From Astragalus membranaceus (Eukaryota; Streptophyta; Magnoliopsida; Fabales; Fabaceae), in the NCBI GenBank assembly GCA_039519185.1, contig CM076846.1:112490566-112554565 (forward strand): a DNA stretch of 64,000 bases, given 5' to 3'. Below are positions 43,721-54,406 of this stretch, in pieces. Within the stretch, counting starts at the first letter, position 1. Each line of letters opens with the position of its first letter. The translations under genes were made by a program, and so were the position numbers. Below the pieces are notes generated by a model. That model was not told the DNA's origin. It saw nothing but the letters and a program-made list of their open reading frames with translations, and did not search any database.

Positions 43721-44316
43721 AAATATTAGGGATTCAATCCCTTTCCACCGTATCATGGGCTTTGGCCCCCAAACACACACCCTCTTTTTTTGTTTTATTT
43801 AAAGTTGGCCTGGCCCCCCACTTGGGGTGCAACCCACCCAGAACATTTTTTGTTTGAATGGTATTTTTGGAACAATGAAATACTAATGAGCAAAATGAAA
43901 GAAACAATAAGTGTACGAAGGTACATATTCTTCTAGTGTTTCTCTTGTAACTCAAATGAAGCCACTGTATTATGGAACTTAGATTCTTCTGGTTATTAAT
44001 CTCTTGCAATTCAAATTTTCAACGACTAACTCAATCTCCTACGTGGAACAGATTAGGTCTTGTGAGCTAATTTGATATTTCAAAATGCTTGACAAGGTCA
44101 TCTTTTGTTTGGAAAACAATACTCAATAACATTAAACCTTATGACATTTTTCAGGTTTTACGGCCGCATAAAACTCTACCTACCTCCTTACATTTGCTAT
44201 GTGATGTTCTTCTGACTTTGCCATTTTTTGGTTAAAGGTCCAAACTAGTACTTGATAAAAAAAAAATGATACTTAGTTCAAGACAAATAAAAAGTAATAA
44301 TTTAGTTCGTAGTAAA
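43721..44316. other. unassigned sequence between the LINE and Copia B
   Basis: Starts at the LINE target site. It has a C-rich start (GGCTTTGGCCCCC) and then AT-rich DNA. No ORF of substance, no recognised repeat terminus. Confidence 0.4.
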
Positions 44317-44482
44317 TGTTAGACAACAAAATTATTCTCTAGAATATTCTCCATAATATTCTCATTAATTAGTATAGCATTAATAGGCATTAATAGACAT
44401 TATTGCACATTATTGTATAGTTGGCCATATGATGTATATATTGCACATATCAATGAGAATAAGTCACACATCATTTCTTACA
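44317..44482 (+). repeat. 5' LTR of Copia B
   Basis: Starts TGTTAGACAACAAAATT and ends TTTCTTACA immediately before the PBS. Its 166-bp length is short even for Copia. The partner LTR is not in the window. Confidence 0.8.
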
Positions 44483-44494
44483 TGGTATCAGTAG
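44483..44494 (+). other. primer-binding site, initiator tRNA-Met type, degraded
   Basis: TGGTATCAGTAG matches the first nine bases of the usual TGGTATCAGAGC. Confidence 0.78.
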
Positions 44495-44889
44495 TCAGTA
44501 TCTGATCCTAAGAAAACCCTACCTGCCCTCACAAGACAGTGCCTCCCTCCTTCCTTTCTCCTACCTTCCCTTTCGATCTCCTCTCTCTCTCACATCAATG
44601 GCTGACCAAAGTTTATCTCTGAATATTCCTGATGAGACTTGGAACATGGACACAGGCGCAACATCAACCATGTCAGCATCCCGAGGTACTCTCTCGTCTT
44701 ATTCTAATTTGAGCAATAAAAATATTACTGTTGGCAGTGGTCATGAAATTCCAATTCATGGGTATGGACAAACAACTTTAAAACCTCCTCACCCACCCTT
44801 CATTTTAAAAAATGTTGTGCATGTCCCTAAACTTATTAAAAACTTGATCTCTGTTCGTCGTTTCACAACTGATAACTGGGTGTCTGTTG

Positions 44890-45042
44890 CAGTGTTATCA
44901 GAACCGGTCCGGACCGGCCGGTCGGACCGGTCGGACCGGGACCCGGTGGTCTTCCCGGGCCGGGCAGCATGCAGGACCGGATCTGCAGTTGGCCCGGTGA
45001 TGACGTCATCGGACCGTTGAAAAACCCGGGTCGGACCGGTTG

Positions 45043-45080
<38 letters not shown>

Positions 45081-45535
45081 TGAACCAATTATAAATTTTG
45101 CATGTTTTCACAAAAAAGGCTTGGGTGGGGTTCGAACCCCCTCCCTAGTATTCAACATTTCAACTTTTTAACCACTAAGCTATCTATTATTTGTTGATAC
45201 TGTCCTGCATTCATTAAATATAATCAATTCCGGATATGTTAATTTTTTTTGCACATTCTTTCATTAATAGTTTTGATTAAACACACATTTTTTTGACAAA
45301 TTGATTCAAGTTCAACACTCATAAACATGTTAGTAAATGTATAATTATAAATAAAATTATAATAAAATTTCTATATTAATAAATGTATACTTTCTTAGTA
45401 TATATTATAATTTTTTGAATTTATTTAATATAGACCGGGTCATGCCGGTCCGACTAGAGACCCGCGGTCCGACCCCGGGTCTAGTGACCCGGTGCCTTGA
45501 CCGGGTCGATGGCCGGTCCGGGTCTGATAACACTG
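44890..45535. mobile_element. hAT-type non-autonomous transposon inserted in Copia B
   Basis: Begins CAGTGTTATCAGAACCGG and ends GGTCTGATAACACTG, inverted repeats of each other. It is flanked by a perfect 8-bp duplication, GTCTGTTG, at 44882-44889 and 45536-45543. Removing the element and one repeat copy restores the Copia frame WVSV then EFDPFGF, which confirms the boundaries. The ends are dense in CCGGTCCGG-type steps. It encodes no transposase, so it depends on an autonomous hAT relative. Confidence 0.93.
45049..45190 (-). ncRNA. tRNA-like / SINE-like segment inside the hAT element
   Basis: On the minus strand an A-box-like TAGCTTAGTGGT (45171-45182) is followed 30 bp later by a B-box-like GGTTCGAACCC within the 14-bp palindrome GGGGTTCGAACCCC (45127-45140). 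About 50 bp further on is a run of 27 A (27 T on the plus strand, 45049-45075). A/B boxes plus a poly(A) tail are the layout of a tRNA-derived SINE. No cloverleaf can be folded by eye and no target duplication was found, so a nested SINE and a chance tRNA-like stretch both remain possible. Confidence 0.5.
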
Positions 45536-46267
45536 GTCTGTTGAGTTTGATCCATTTGGATTTTCTGTGAAGGATTTACAGACGGGGATGCCACTAATGA
45601 GATGTGATAGCACTGGGGATCTATATCCAATCACCAACACTCCATCAACCACCACTCCATCAACTTTTGCAGCTCTTTCTCCTGTTTTATGGCATAACCG
45701 TTTGGGACACCCGGGAGCACCTGTTTTACGCTCCCTTACAAATAATAAATTTATTGACTGCAAACACTCTTCATGTTCTTCTGTTTGTCAATCTTGTGTT
45801 TTTGGGAAACATGTTAAGTTGCCATTTTATGTTTCAAATTCTTCCACTACCAGACCTTTTGATATAATACATAGTGATTTGTGGACATCTCCAATTTTAA
45901 GTTCCGCCGGTCATAAGTACTATATTCTTTTCTTGGATGATTACACTAATTTCTTATGGACTTTTCCTATCGGAAGAAAATCACAAGTTTATTCCATTTT
46001 CTTGTCCTTTAGTGCATTCATTCAAACTCAATTTCAAATGAATATCAAATGTTTTCAATGTGATAATGGAAAAGAGTTCGATAATGAGGCCTTTAACAAA
46101 TTTTGTCACACTCATGGTATGTCATTTCGCCTTTCTTGCCCATATACCTCTCCACAAAATGGCAAAGCCGAATGCAAAATAAGAGCCATCAACAACTTGA
46201 TCCGAACTCTCCTTGCCCATTCATCCATGCCACAGTCATTTTGGCATCATGCACTTCACATGGCAAC

Positions 46268-46335
46268 TTACCTCTTAAACATCCTCCCAACCAAACTCAT
46301 GTTACCTCTTAAACATCCTCCCAACCAAACTCATG
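46268..46335 (+). repeat. 34-bp tandem duplication in Copia B integrase
   Basis: TTACCTCTTAAACATCCTCC with the next 14 bases occurs twice in a row, starting at 46268 and 46302. The length is not a multiple of three, so it throws the integrase frame out. Confidence 0.92.
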
Positions 46336-47611
46336 TCAAATTATTCCCCCACTCAAATACTCTATCATAGAGACCCATCCTACACACATTTACGAGTCTT
46401 TGGGTGTTTGTGTTATCCTCTTTTGCCCTCCACCACAATACACAAATTACAACCTCGTTCCACCCCTTGTGTTTTCTTGGGATACCCAAGCCATCATAGA
46501 GGATACAAATGTTATGATTTGTCAAATGGAAAAATAATCATTTGTAGACATGTCATTTTTGATGAGTCCAAATTTCCTTTTGCCAAACTACATTCCACCC
46601 CATCTCACACCTATGATTTTTTAAATGAAGGTTTACATCCCTTATGACATCACCACTTATATACTCAACCCACTTCACCAAATCAAACACAAACTGAGAC
46701 AAATACCACACCACAAATACCACCAACCCACGAACCACCCTTGCCCACCTCTCCACGGCCTCCTACCCCACCGCCAGCCGAACAACCAGCCCTCTCACCC
46801 CAGACGCCTCAAATTCCACCTAGCTCGGTGTCGACCCAAACAAATCTTCCCCCACCTCGGACCATCGCAACACGCAGTATGCATGGGATTCATAAGCCCA
46901 AACGTCAATTCAATTTGACCGCCGCTATTGCACCATCACCCCTACCCCGTAACCCATAAGTTGCTTTGTCCGACCAAAATTGGAAAATGGCCATGCCAGA
47001 CGAATTTTCTGCTCTTAATATTATTCGTTCAATGTGGGTTTTCCGTCATAAAAAGAAATCTGACGGTTCTTTTGAGAGGCACAAAGCCCGTCTTGTTTGT
47101 GATGGCAGGTCTCAACAGGTTGGTGTGGATTGTGATGAAACGTTTAGCCCAGTGGTGAAGCCGGCAACTATCCGGACAGTTCTTAGCATTGCTCTATCAA
47201 AATCTTAGTCCATTCATCAGTTGGATGTTTAAAACGCATTTCTGCACGGTAAGCTCCAAGAAACTGTATACATGCATCAACCGATGGGTTTTCGAGACCG
47301 GACTCATCCCGATTATGTGTGCTTATTGAAAAAATCTCTCTATGGACTCAAACAAGCCCCTCGTGCTTGGTACCAACGGTTTGCTGATTATGTTTCAACT
47401 ATCGGTTTCTCACATAGCAAATCTGATCACTCATTGTTCATCTATCACAAAGGAGCTGACACAGCCTACATTCTACTATATGTTGATGACATAATTCTCA
47501 CAACATCCTCTACCGCTCTTCGTAATACCTTTATGTCACTCCTTGCTTCTGAATTTGCAATGAAAGACTTGGGTCCTTTGAGCTATTTTCTGGGTATTGC
47601 AGCTACACGAC

Positions 47612-47734
47612 TGATAAACTCCAAATTAGTGCATTTTTTGAGATATTTTTGAGTCATTTTCAGAGCAATTATATATAATTATATAAATCATTGACGTAGT
47701 TTGCTCTTTATTTTGCAGAAAGAAATAAAAGATA

Positions 47735-47795
<61 letters not shown>

Positions 47796-47930
47796 TTGGA
47801 ATTGAAATAGTAACCAGTCATTAACCGGTAGGAACAGTAAAGGATTACTGTTTGGAATCCAATGACTGTTGATTGGGACTGTGCACTTAGGTGACCTGCA
47901 CTGTGCACTTGAGACAAGATTTGTTGACCG

Positions 47931-48014
<84 letters not shown>

Positions 48015-49136
48015 TACATGTGGGCTGCCAATAGAAAAAGAAAGGAGTGTAAAAACAAGAGATGATTTTAAAAGAAAAGAGGATCCAACCCAACTCAATT
48101 GTCAAAGCCCAATTGTTGGGCATTAGTTGCTTTGAAGGAATTGGAGAATAAAAAAAAGAGGGATTGCTAAATCCCTAGACTGGGAATATAAAGAGGAGAA
48201 GAATTAACAAATGGAGGCGGACACCAGCCGCACAAGAAAAGTGCCGAACAATAATATAGAAAAAAACAACGTGAACAGTAGCAACGCAGAGGAGAGAGGG
48301 AAGAATTTGGTACCCGTTCTTGACACCGTGAGAGAGCTCTGAAGGAGAAAAAGGAGACTAAATTTTCAGGATCAGAAATATCTCTATTCCGGGTTATTTT
48401 TATCTCTATAATTTATGACTCCTAATTTTATTTTATTGTTCTCGAACACTATGGATAGCTAAATCCTCTTCTAGGGTCTTAGGTGGATCTTGCATGTTTA
48501 GAGACCTTTTTATGTTCTAATTTCTGGTTTGAATTCCTGTTTTTATTTTAATTAATATTGTCCTATTGTTTTTATCACATGATTAGGATTAGCTACCCTT
48601 TGCATGTTTATAATCAATTAGTTGATCAGCGACCGTACTGCAATTAGTTGGTGGACCTATAGGATAATTGGGGCTATAATTAGGGCATGACCAAACCATA
48701 ATTTAGTCTTCCAATCATTCAACCTTTTTGCTCTTTATGCTTTTCCTGAATTTAAATTCTTGCATGACCAAACGAGGGTTAATTTAGGAAAAAGAATGTT
48801 AATCGCGAATGACCAAACGGATTAATAGTTTTAGTAAAGGGATTGGTAATTAAGTAAAATAAGGGAATTCAGGTAGGATTAGACATAGGGGGAATCGAAG
48901 CTTGCAAGTGAAACCGTGACCCTAGACCTCTCTCCATTTATTAAATCTAGTATTTTAATTCTAGTTATTTAGTTATTTCTATTTTGTTTCTATAATCATC
49001 AAACTATTGGTTCGTCTAAACAATAAATAATCTTGATTAGTTTGGTACTTGTTAATTAGTCCCTGTGGATACGATAATCTTTTATACTACTTCTGCGATA
49101 GAGTACACTTGCTCTAAGTGTGTTTTTAACGCAACA
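47612..49136 (+). repeat. array LTR 1
   Basis: Starts TGATAAACTCC next to Copia B and ends ACGCAACA. At 1525 bp it is the longest of the four because it has two (TA)n tracts separated by a 141-bp island. A TATA-like TATAAAG at 48187-48193 is shared by all four LTRs. Confidence 0.93.
47740..48009. repeat. (TA)n tracts flanking a 141-bp island in array LTR 1
   Basis: About 54 bp of TA at 47740-47793 and about 75 bp at 47935-48009 enclose unique sequence absent from the other three LTRs. The island holds an imperfect hairpin: CAGTCATT (47815) with AATGACTG (47861), and ACAGTAA (47834) with TTACTGT (47845). Frames rich in Ile/Tyr here are artefacts of the repeat. Confidence 0.92.
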
Positions 49137-49142
49137 AGTTTT

Positions 49143-49160
49143 TGGCGCCGTTGCCGGGGA
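49143..49160 (+). other. primer-binding site of array unit 1, tRNA-Asp type
   Basis: TGGCGCCGTTGCCGGGGA, a perfect 18-nt complement of the plant tRNA-Asp 3' end, six bases after the LTR. Confidence 0.93.
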
Positions 49161-49331
49161 TTAATTTAGCAATATTAAACGAAAAAGATTTTTATTGCTT
49201 TAGACATTTTTTATGCACTAGTTTTATTTTATTTTTTTTATCTTATTGAAAAAAAAATACAAAAAAAAAATTGCTAATACTTTCCCAAGAGACCGCTGCA
49301 ATTCATTTTTTTGCAGATAAAAGTTTAAATC

Positions 49332-50321
49332 ATGGTTAAGACAATTGGAGATTATATTAGAGATGCAGAGGCACAAAGGAATTTAGAGAAGTCATATTGG
49401 TATATGTCTCAATGTCAGATGCAAATTTCTCCTCCTCCTTATGAACCTTATTCAGACTATTGGGATGACTATGAGCCACCTCATTATTCCTCCCACTGGG
49501 ATAATTATGAGTCACTACAAGTGCAAAGGCAAGAGGAGGAAAAGTCGGATGTCAATGAGGTCTTGGCCAAATTTATGCAGCAGACACTTGAAAATTTTGA
49601 AAGCCTGAATGGTCAAATCTCAAGTCTCATTGCTTTGTTATCTCAAGAGGCCCAAGAAACTCCTTCACAAACTAAGTCGACCCAAAATAAAGAAGCTGAG
49701 CAATACAAAAAAAGTATTCCTACGAGAGATGAAGATGTCTCCATGGAATATAATTTGGATGAAGAAGCTCTCAAGAAAGATGAGGAGACTCCTACTGAAG
49801 GGAGTCAAATCAAAATAGTAGCTCCTACTGAAGGGAGTCATATTGAAACAAAAGATCCTATTAATGAGAGCGGTTGTGAGGAGAATGAGAAAGATCCATT
49901 GGTTCTGGATTTGGAGAAAGAGGAGAAAGCGCCCATTTTTGGGCAAATTGTTTTAACCATTGGTGATGCTGTGATAGAGGTTCACAGGGGAAAGGTAACT
50001 TTGAGGAGTGGTAAAGAAGATGATGTTATTAAAGCTTTAAATTCCAATGAAATTTTCTCTTCTTTAACTTCTCCTTATTTTGATAATGTGGTTGAAACTA
50101 ACATTTTTTGTGAATTAAAGATGCAGGACCTTTTGGAAAAAAATCTTATTTTGCAGGATCCTAGCATAGTGGTGGATGGAGATAAAATAAAAATTTCACC
50201 ATCCTTTGAAGTTCATCCACCACGTAGAAAAAGAAAGAACAATGTGAACCACATGGTTAGAAAGTTAAGAAGGTGTACTGCGTTAGATGTTAAATTTTCT
50301 CTTGGAGAGCCACCTGATTAA
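49332..50321 (+). CDS. gag-like ORF of array unit 1, 329 codons
   Basis: The start ATG is preceded by a T-rich tract and TTTGCAG, which may be a splice acceptor. The product opens MVKTIGDYIRDAEAQRNL and has a Tyr/Pro/Asp-rich stretch (residues ~35-65), then EVLAKFMQQTLENF and NGQISSLIALLSQ, which resemble the region after the zinc knuckle of Athila Gag. An acidic middle follows, then KVTLRSGKED (compare AISLRSGKDL in the Athila element here), and a basic tail RRKRKNNVNHMVRKLRR. There is no capsid core, zinc knuckle or protease that I can see. It looks like an Athila Gag linker kept after deletion of the rest. Unit-1 residues include EPPHYSS and PPRRKRK. Confidence 0.75.
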   Translation: MVKTIGDYIRDAEAQRNLEKSYWYMSQCQMQISPPPYEPYSDYWDDYEPPHYSSHWDNYESLQVQRQEEEKSDVNEVLAKFMQQTLENFESLNGQISSLIALLSQEAQETPSQTKSTQNKEAEQYKKSIPTRDEDVSMEYNLDEEALKKDEETPTEGSQIKIVAPTEGSHIETKDPINESGCEENEKDPLVLDLEKEEKAPIFGQIVLTIGDAVIEVHRGKVTLRSGKEDDVIKALNSNEIFSSLTSPYFDNVVETNIFCELKMQDLLEKNLILQDPSIVVDGDKIKISPSFEVHPPRRKRKNNVNHMVRKLRRCTALDVKFSLGEPPD

Positions 50322-51955
50322 GCACTAACTATCGTCAGGCTCACGACGTTAAACAAGCGCTTCGCAGGAGGCAACCTGTGTTTTATTTTCAGTTATTTTA
50401 TTTTTAGTTATTTTCATTTTCTTTTTGTTTTGTTTTGTTTTTAGGAATAAGCTCAGACTACAAGTTCTCTCAGGGAAGTCACTCTTACTCTCTCATTTAT
50501 TTATTGTTGTGCCAATTTGATATTTAGCATTGAGGACCATAATTTATGCTAGTGTGGGGGAGGAGAGTTTAACTTTGCCAATTCATCTCTATTAATGCAT
50601 ATACCCACTAGATATGTTGATAGCATTTTTTCTGGCTAGTTTTGGATATAGAAACCGAAAAAAAATAGAGATTTTGCCTTTAGGGGATCCCATAATCAAT
50701 TTACTTGACAGACTTGTGCTTAATTGTAACTGTGAGGATGTCCTTAGGAAGCTGATAATTAGCATTTGTCCCTGTTGAGTACTTTTTGTGAACTAGCTTC
50801 TATAGGTGAGATCTGAGCCTTCCCAAGGGGATTGCTATTCAATCATAAATTTACCCCTTTTCTTTCTATGAGTGTGTTTTCCAATTTGCTACATTATAGA
50901 ATTTGTCTTTTGACCATTTCAAGGCGAAAATTGATTTACATCATGTAAAAAGATTTGGGGAATTTAGGTATCTTTCTGGCCTCAGAGTTGTTTGTTGAAT
51001 TTATCCATTAGTTGCCCCCTTTGAGCCTATTTGTTATATTTTTTCTTTGGTACCTAGATATAATTTTTTCTTTTTTTTTATGGTAACCATTTGAAATTAA
51101 ATGTGGAGCAACTATTGAAAATTACAATTTCGTCCTATATTTTTAGTTATCTATATTGTTAGGATTGAAACTTTGTCCTATTCTTTAGTTATCTATCTTG
51201 TCAGGATAAAAAAAAAAAAGAGTGATTCATGTACTTACCTTTTCCTCCAAAAAAAAATGAAAAAAAAAATAGGAAGAAAATTTGAAAAAAAAGGAAAGCA
51301 ACAAGGAGGAAAATGCACATCAAAAGAATGAAAGAGGCAAAGGGAAAATCAAAAAAAAAAGAAATGAAAGGGCCTACTCAAGAAAAAAAAGGCAAATCAA
51401 AAAGAGTCTACTCAATAGAAAAAGAGTGAAGAAGGAAATGGAATTAATTTGGAGTTTGGGCAAAAATTGTAAAATAGATAGGAGCTCCATATTTGATTTC
51501 AAATGTTACTATTCATTTCTTGTTTTTAGCCCTTTGATTATCCCTTCTTTCTTATATCCTACCCTGCATGAATTCACCCTGGCCCCATTACAACCCATAA
51601 CACCCAATCTTTTGCATGCATGTGAACTATTTAGTGGAGATTTGGTCAAATTACAAGCTTATGGTAATGTGCATTTTGTGGAAACTTGAGTGTATATTTC
51701 CCTAGTCCCTAAACACTTAGAGAGATTGTGAGCGAGTGTCTTTGTTCACAAAAATGTGTTCTTTAGAGATATGAGCCTCTAATTGGGCAACCTTTTGACA
51801 CCTCATTTATGCTATACTGTCTATTGTCTGTCATTGTGCTTTTAATTTTGGATCCCTTTTGGATCCCTTATTTGGCTGTCTCTGTTACTTATTTGAAAAA
51901 TTTATTGAGCCAGGAAATTTGCTTGAGGACAAGCAAAAGTTAAGTGTGGGGGAGT
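50322..51955 (+). other. 3' region of array unit 1 with PPT
   Basis: Contains the post-pol Athila motif AAGCGCTTCGCAGGAGGCAACC, an A-rich block (51210-51440) and a stretch open for about 90 codons (ending GNVHFVET) that opens with GTG and has no known domain. It ends GTTAAGTGTGGGGGAGT, the PPT, at 51938-51955. Unit 1 has a short extra duplication TTTTGGATCCC near 51850-51872 not seen in units 2 and 3. Confidence 0.75.
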
Positions 51956-53221
51956 TGATAAACTCCAAATTAGTGCATTTTTTGAGATATTTTTGAGTCA
52001 TTTTCAGAGCAATTATATATAATTATATAAATCATTGACGTAGTTTGCTCTTTATTTTGCAGAAAGAAATAAAAAATAAAAATTATATATATATAGACAT
52101 ACATGTGGGCTGCCAATAGAAAAAGAAAGGAGTGTAAAAACAAGAGATGATTTTAAAAGAAAAGAGGATCCAACCCAACTCAATTGTCAAAGCCCAATTG
52201 TTGGGCATTAGTTGCTTTGAAGGAATTGGAGAATAAAAAAAAGAGGGATTGCTAAATCCCTAGACTGGGAATATAAAGAGGAGAAGAATTAACAAATGGA
52301 GGCGGACACCAGCCGCACAAGAAAAGTGCCGAACAATAATATAGAAAAAAACAACGTGAACAGTAGCAACGCAGAGGAGAGAGGGAAGAATTTGGTACCC
52401 GTTCTTGACACCGTGAGAGAGCTCTGAAGGAGAAAAAGGAGACTAAATTTTCAGGATCAGAAATATCTCTATTCCGGGTTATTTTTATCTCTATAATTTA
52501 TGACTCCTAATTTTATTTTATTGTTCTCGAACACTATGGATAGCTAAATCCTCTTCTAGGGTCTTAGGTGGATCTTGCATGTTTAGAGACCTTTTTATGT
52601 TCTAATTTCTGGTTTGAATTCCTGTTTTTATTTTAATTAATATTGTCCTATTGTTTTTATCACATGATTAGGATTAGCTACCCTTTGCATGTTTATAATC
52701 AATTAGTTGATCAGCGACCGTACTGCAATTAGTTGGTGGACCTATAGGATAATTGGGGCTATAATTAGGGCATGACCAAACCATAATTTAGTCTTCCAAT
52801 CATTCAACCTTTTTGCTCTTTATGCTTTTCCTGAATTTAAATTCTTGCATGACCAAACGAGGGTTAATTTAGGAAAACGAATGTTAATCGCGAATGACCA
52901 AACGGATTAATAGTTTTAGTAAAGGGATTGGTAATTAAGTAAAATAAGGGAATTCAGGTAGGATTAGACATAGGGGGAATCGAAGCTTGCAAGTGAAACC
53001 GTGACCCTAGACCTCTCTCCATTTATTAAATCTAGTATTTTAATTCTAGTTATTTAGTTATTTCTATTTTGTTTCTATAATCATCAAACTATTGGTTCGT
53101 CTAAACAATAAATAATCTTGATTAGTTTGGTACTTGTTAATTAGTCCCTGTGGATACGATAATCTTTTATACTACTTCTGCGATAGAGTACACTTGCTCT
53201 AAGTGTGTTTTTAACGCAACA
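51956..53221 (+). repeat. array LTR 2
   Basis: 1266 bp, the shortest of the four. Its (TA)n tract is only about 13 bp (52083-52095). The last bases of the PPT of unit 1 abut its TG start. Confidence 0.94.
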
Positions 53222-53227
53222 AGTTTT

Positions 53228-53245
53228 TGGCGCCGTTGCCGGGGA
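53228..53245 (+). other. primer-binding site of array unit 2, tRNA-Asp type
   Basis: Same perfect 18-nt tRNA-Asp complement as in unit 1. Confidence 0.93.
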
Positions 53246-53416
53246 TTAATTTAGCAATATTAAACGAAAAAGATTTTTATTGCTTTAGACATTTTTTATG
53301 CACTAGTTTTATTTTATTTTTTTTATCTTATTGAAAAAAAAATACAAAAAAAAACTGCTAATACTTTCCCAAGAGACCGCTGCAATTCATTTTTTTTGCA
53401 GATAAAAGTTTAAATC

Positions 53417-54406
53417 ATGGTTAAGACAATTGGAGATTATATTAGAGATGCAGAGGCACAAAGGAATTTAGAGAAGTCATATTGGTATATGTCTCAATGT
53501 CAGATGCAAATTTCTCCTCCTCCTTATGAACCTTATTCAGACTATTGGGATGACTATGTGCCACCTCCTTATTCCTCCCACTGGGATAATTATGAGTCAC
53601 TACAAGTGCAAAGGCAAGAGGAGGAAAAGTCGGATGTCAATGAGGTCTTGGCCAAATTTATGCAGCAGACACTTGAAAATTTTGAAAGCCTGAATGGTCA
53701 AATCTCAAGTCTCATTGCTTTGTTATCTCAAGAGGCCCAAGAAACTCCTTCACAAACTAAGTCGACCCAAAATAAAGAAGCTGAGCAATACAAAAAAAGT
53801 ATTCCTACGAGAGATGAAGATGTCTCCATGGAATATAATTTGGATGAAGAAGCTCTCAAGAAAGATGAGGAGACTCCTACTGAAGGGAGTCAAATCAAAA
53901 TAGTAGCTCCTACTGAAGGGGGTCATATTGAAACAAAAGATCCTATTAATGAGAGCGGTTGTGAGGAGAATGAGAAAGATCCATTGGTTCTGGATTTGGA
54001 GAAAGAGGAGAAAGCGCCCATTTTTGGGCAAATTGTTTTAACCATTGGTGATGCTGTGATAGAGGTTCACAGGGGAAAGGTAACTTTGAGGAGTGGTAAA
54101 GAAGATGATGTTATTAAAGCTTTAAATTCCAATGAAATTTTCTCTTCTTTAACTTCTCCTTATTTTGATAATGTGGTTGAAACTAACATTTTTTGTGAAT
54201 TAAAGATGCAGGACCTTTTGGTAAAAAATCTTATTTTGCAGGATCCTAGCATAGTGGTGGATGGAGATAAAATAAAAATTTCACCATCCTTTGAAGTTCA
54301 TCCACCACGTGGAAAAAGAAAGAACAATGTGAACCACATGGTTAGAAAGTTAAGAAGGTGTACTGCGTTAGATGTTAAATTTTCTCTTGGAGAGCCACCT
54401 GATTAA
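53417..54406 (+). CDS. gag-like ORF of array unit 2, 329 codons
   Basis: Same length and frame as unit 1 with the substitutions VPPPYSS, EGGHIE, LLVKNL and PPRGKRK. At the protein level it is identical to the ORF of unit 3. No stops or frameshifts. The role would be that of the unit-1 product; domain content as described there. Confidence 0.75.
   Translation: MVKTIGDYIRDAEAQRNLEKSYWYMSQCQMQISPPPYEPYSDYWDDYVPPPYSSHWDNYESLQVQRQEEEKSDVNEVLAKFMQQTLENFESLNGQISSLIALLSQEAQETPSQTKSTQNKEAEQYKKSIPTRDEDVSMEYNLDEEALKKDEETPTEGSQIKIVAPTEGGHIETKDPINESGCEENEKDPLVLDLEKEEKAPIFGQIVLTIGDAVIEVHRGKVTLRSGKEDDVIKALNSNEIFSSLTSPYFDNVVETNIFCELKMQDLLVKNLILQDPSIVVDGDKIKISPSFEVHPPRGKRKNNVNHMVRKLRRCTALDVKFSLGEPPD

Larger units (their letters stand above)
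44317..47611 (+). mobile_element. Copia B: short-LTR Ty1/Copia element, 3' part missing
   Basis: A 166-bp 5' LTR, initiator-Met PBS, then protease, integrase and RT, cut off exactly where the first array LTR begins. Gag is absent. A hAT-type element sits in the coding region. The gag-less start and short LTR resemble decayed members of short-LTR Copia lineages such as Ale, but lineage is not certain. Confidence 0.9.
44598..47611 (+). pseudogene. pol: Copia B polyprotein remnant (protease, integrase, RT)
   Basis: The ATG at 44598 runs after about nine codons into NIPDETWNMDTGATSTM, so protease (DTGA) is fused to an ATG with gag deleted. Integrase follows the hAT insertion: HNRLGHPG, CQSCVFGKH, IHSDLW, CDNGKEF and PQNGKAECK keep the zinc ligands and D, D, E. 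A 34-bp direct repeat at 46268-46335 shifts frame; the rest of integrase resumes as SPTQILYHRDPSY. RT has ERHKARLV, a gap of about a dozen residues before NIIRSMW, two stops around SKS and LDV, then SLYGLKQAPRAWYQRF and the catalytic YVDDI. It ends at SYFLGIA next to the array. Confidence 0.9.

Noticed and set aside
45120..45190. Functional tRNA gene
   Set aside because: A and B boxes are present, but no acceptor stem, anticodon arm or terminator can be matched by eye. SINE-like or tRNA-like remnant is the safer description.
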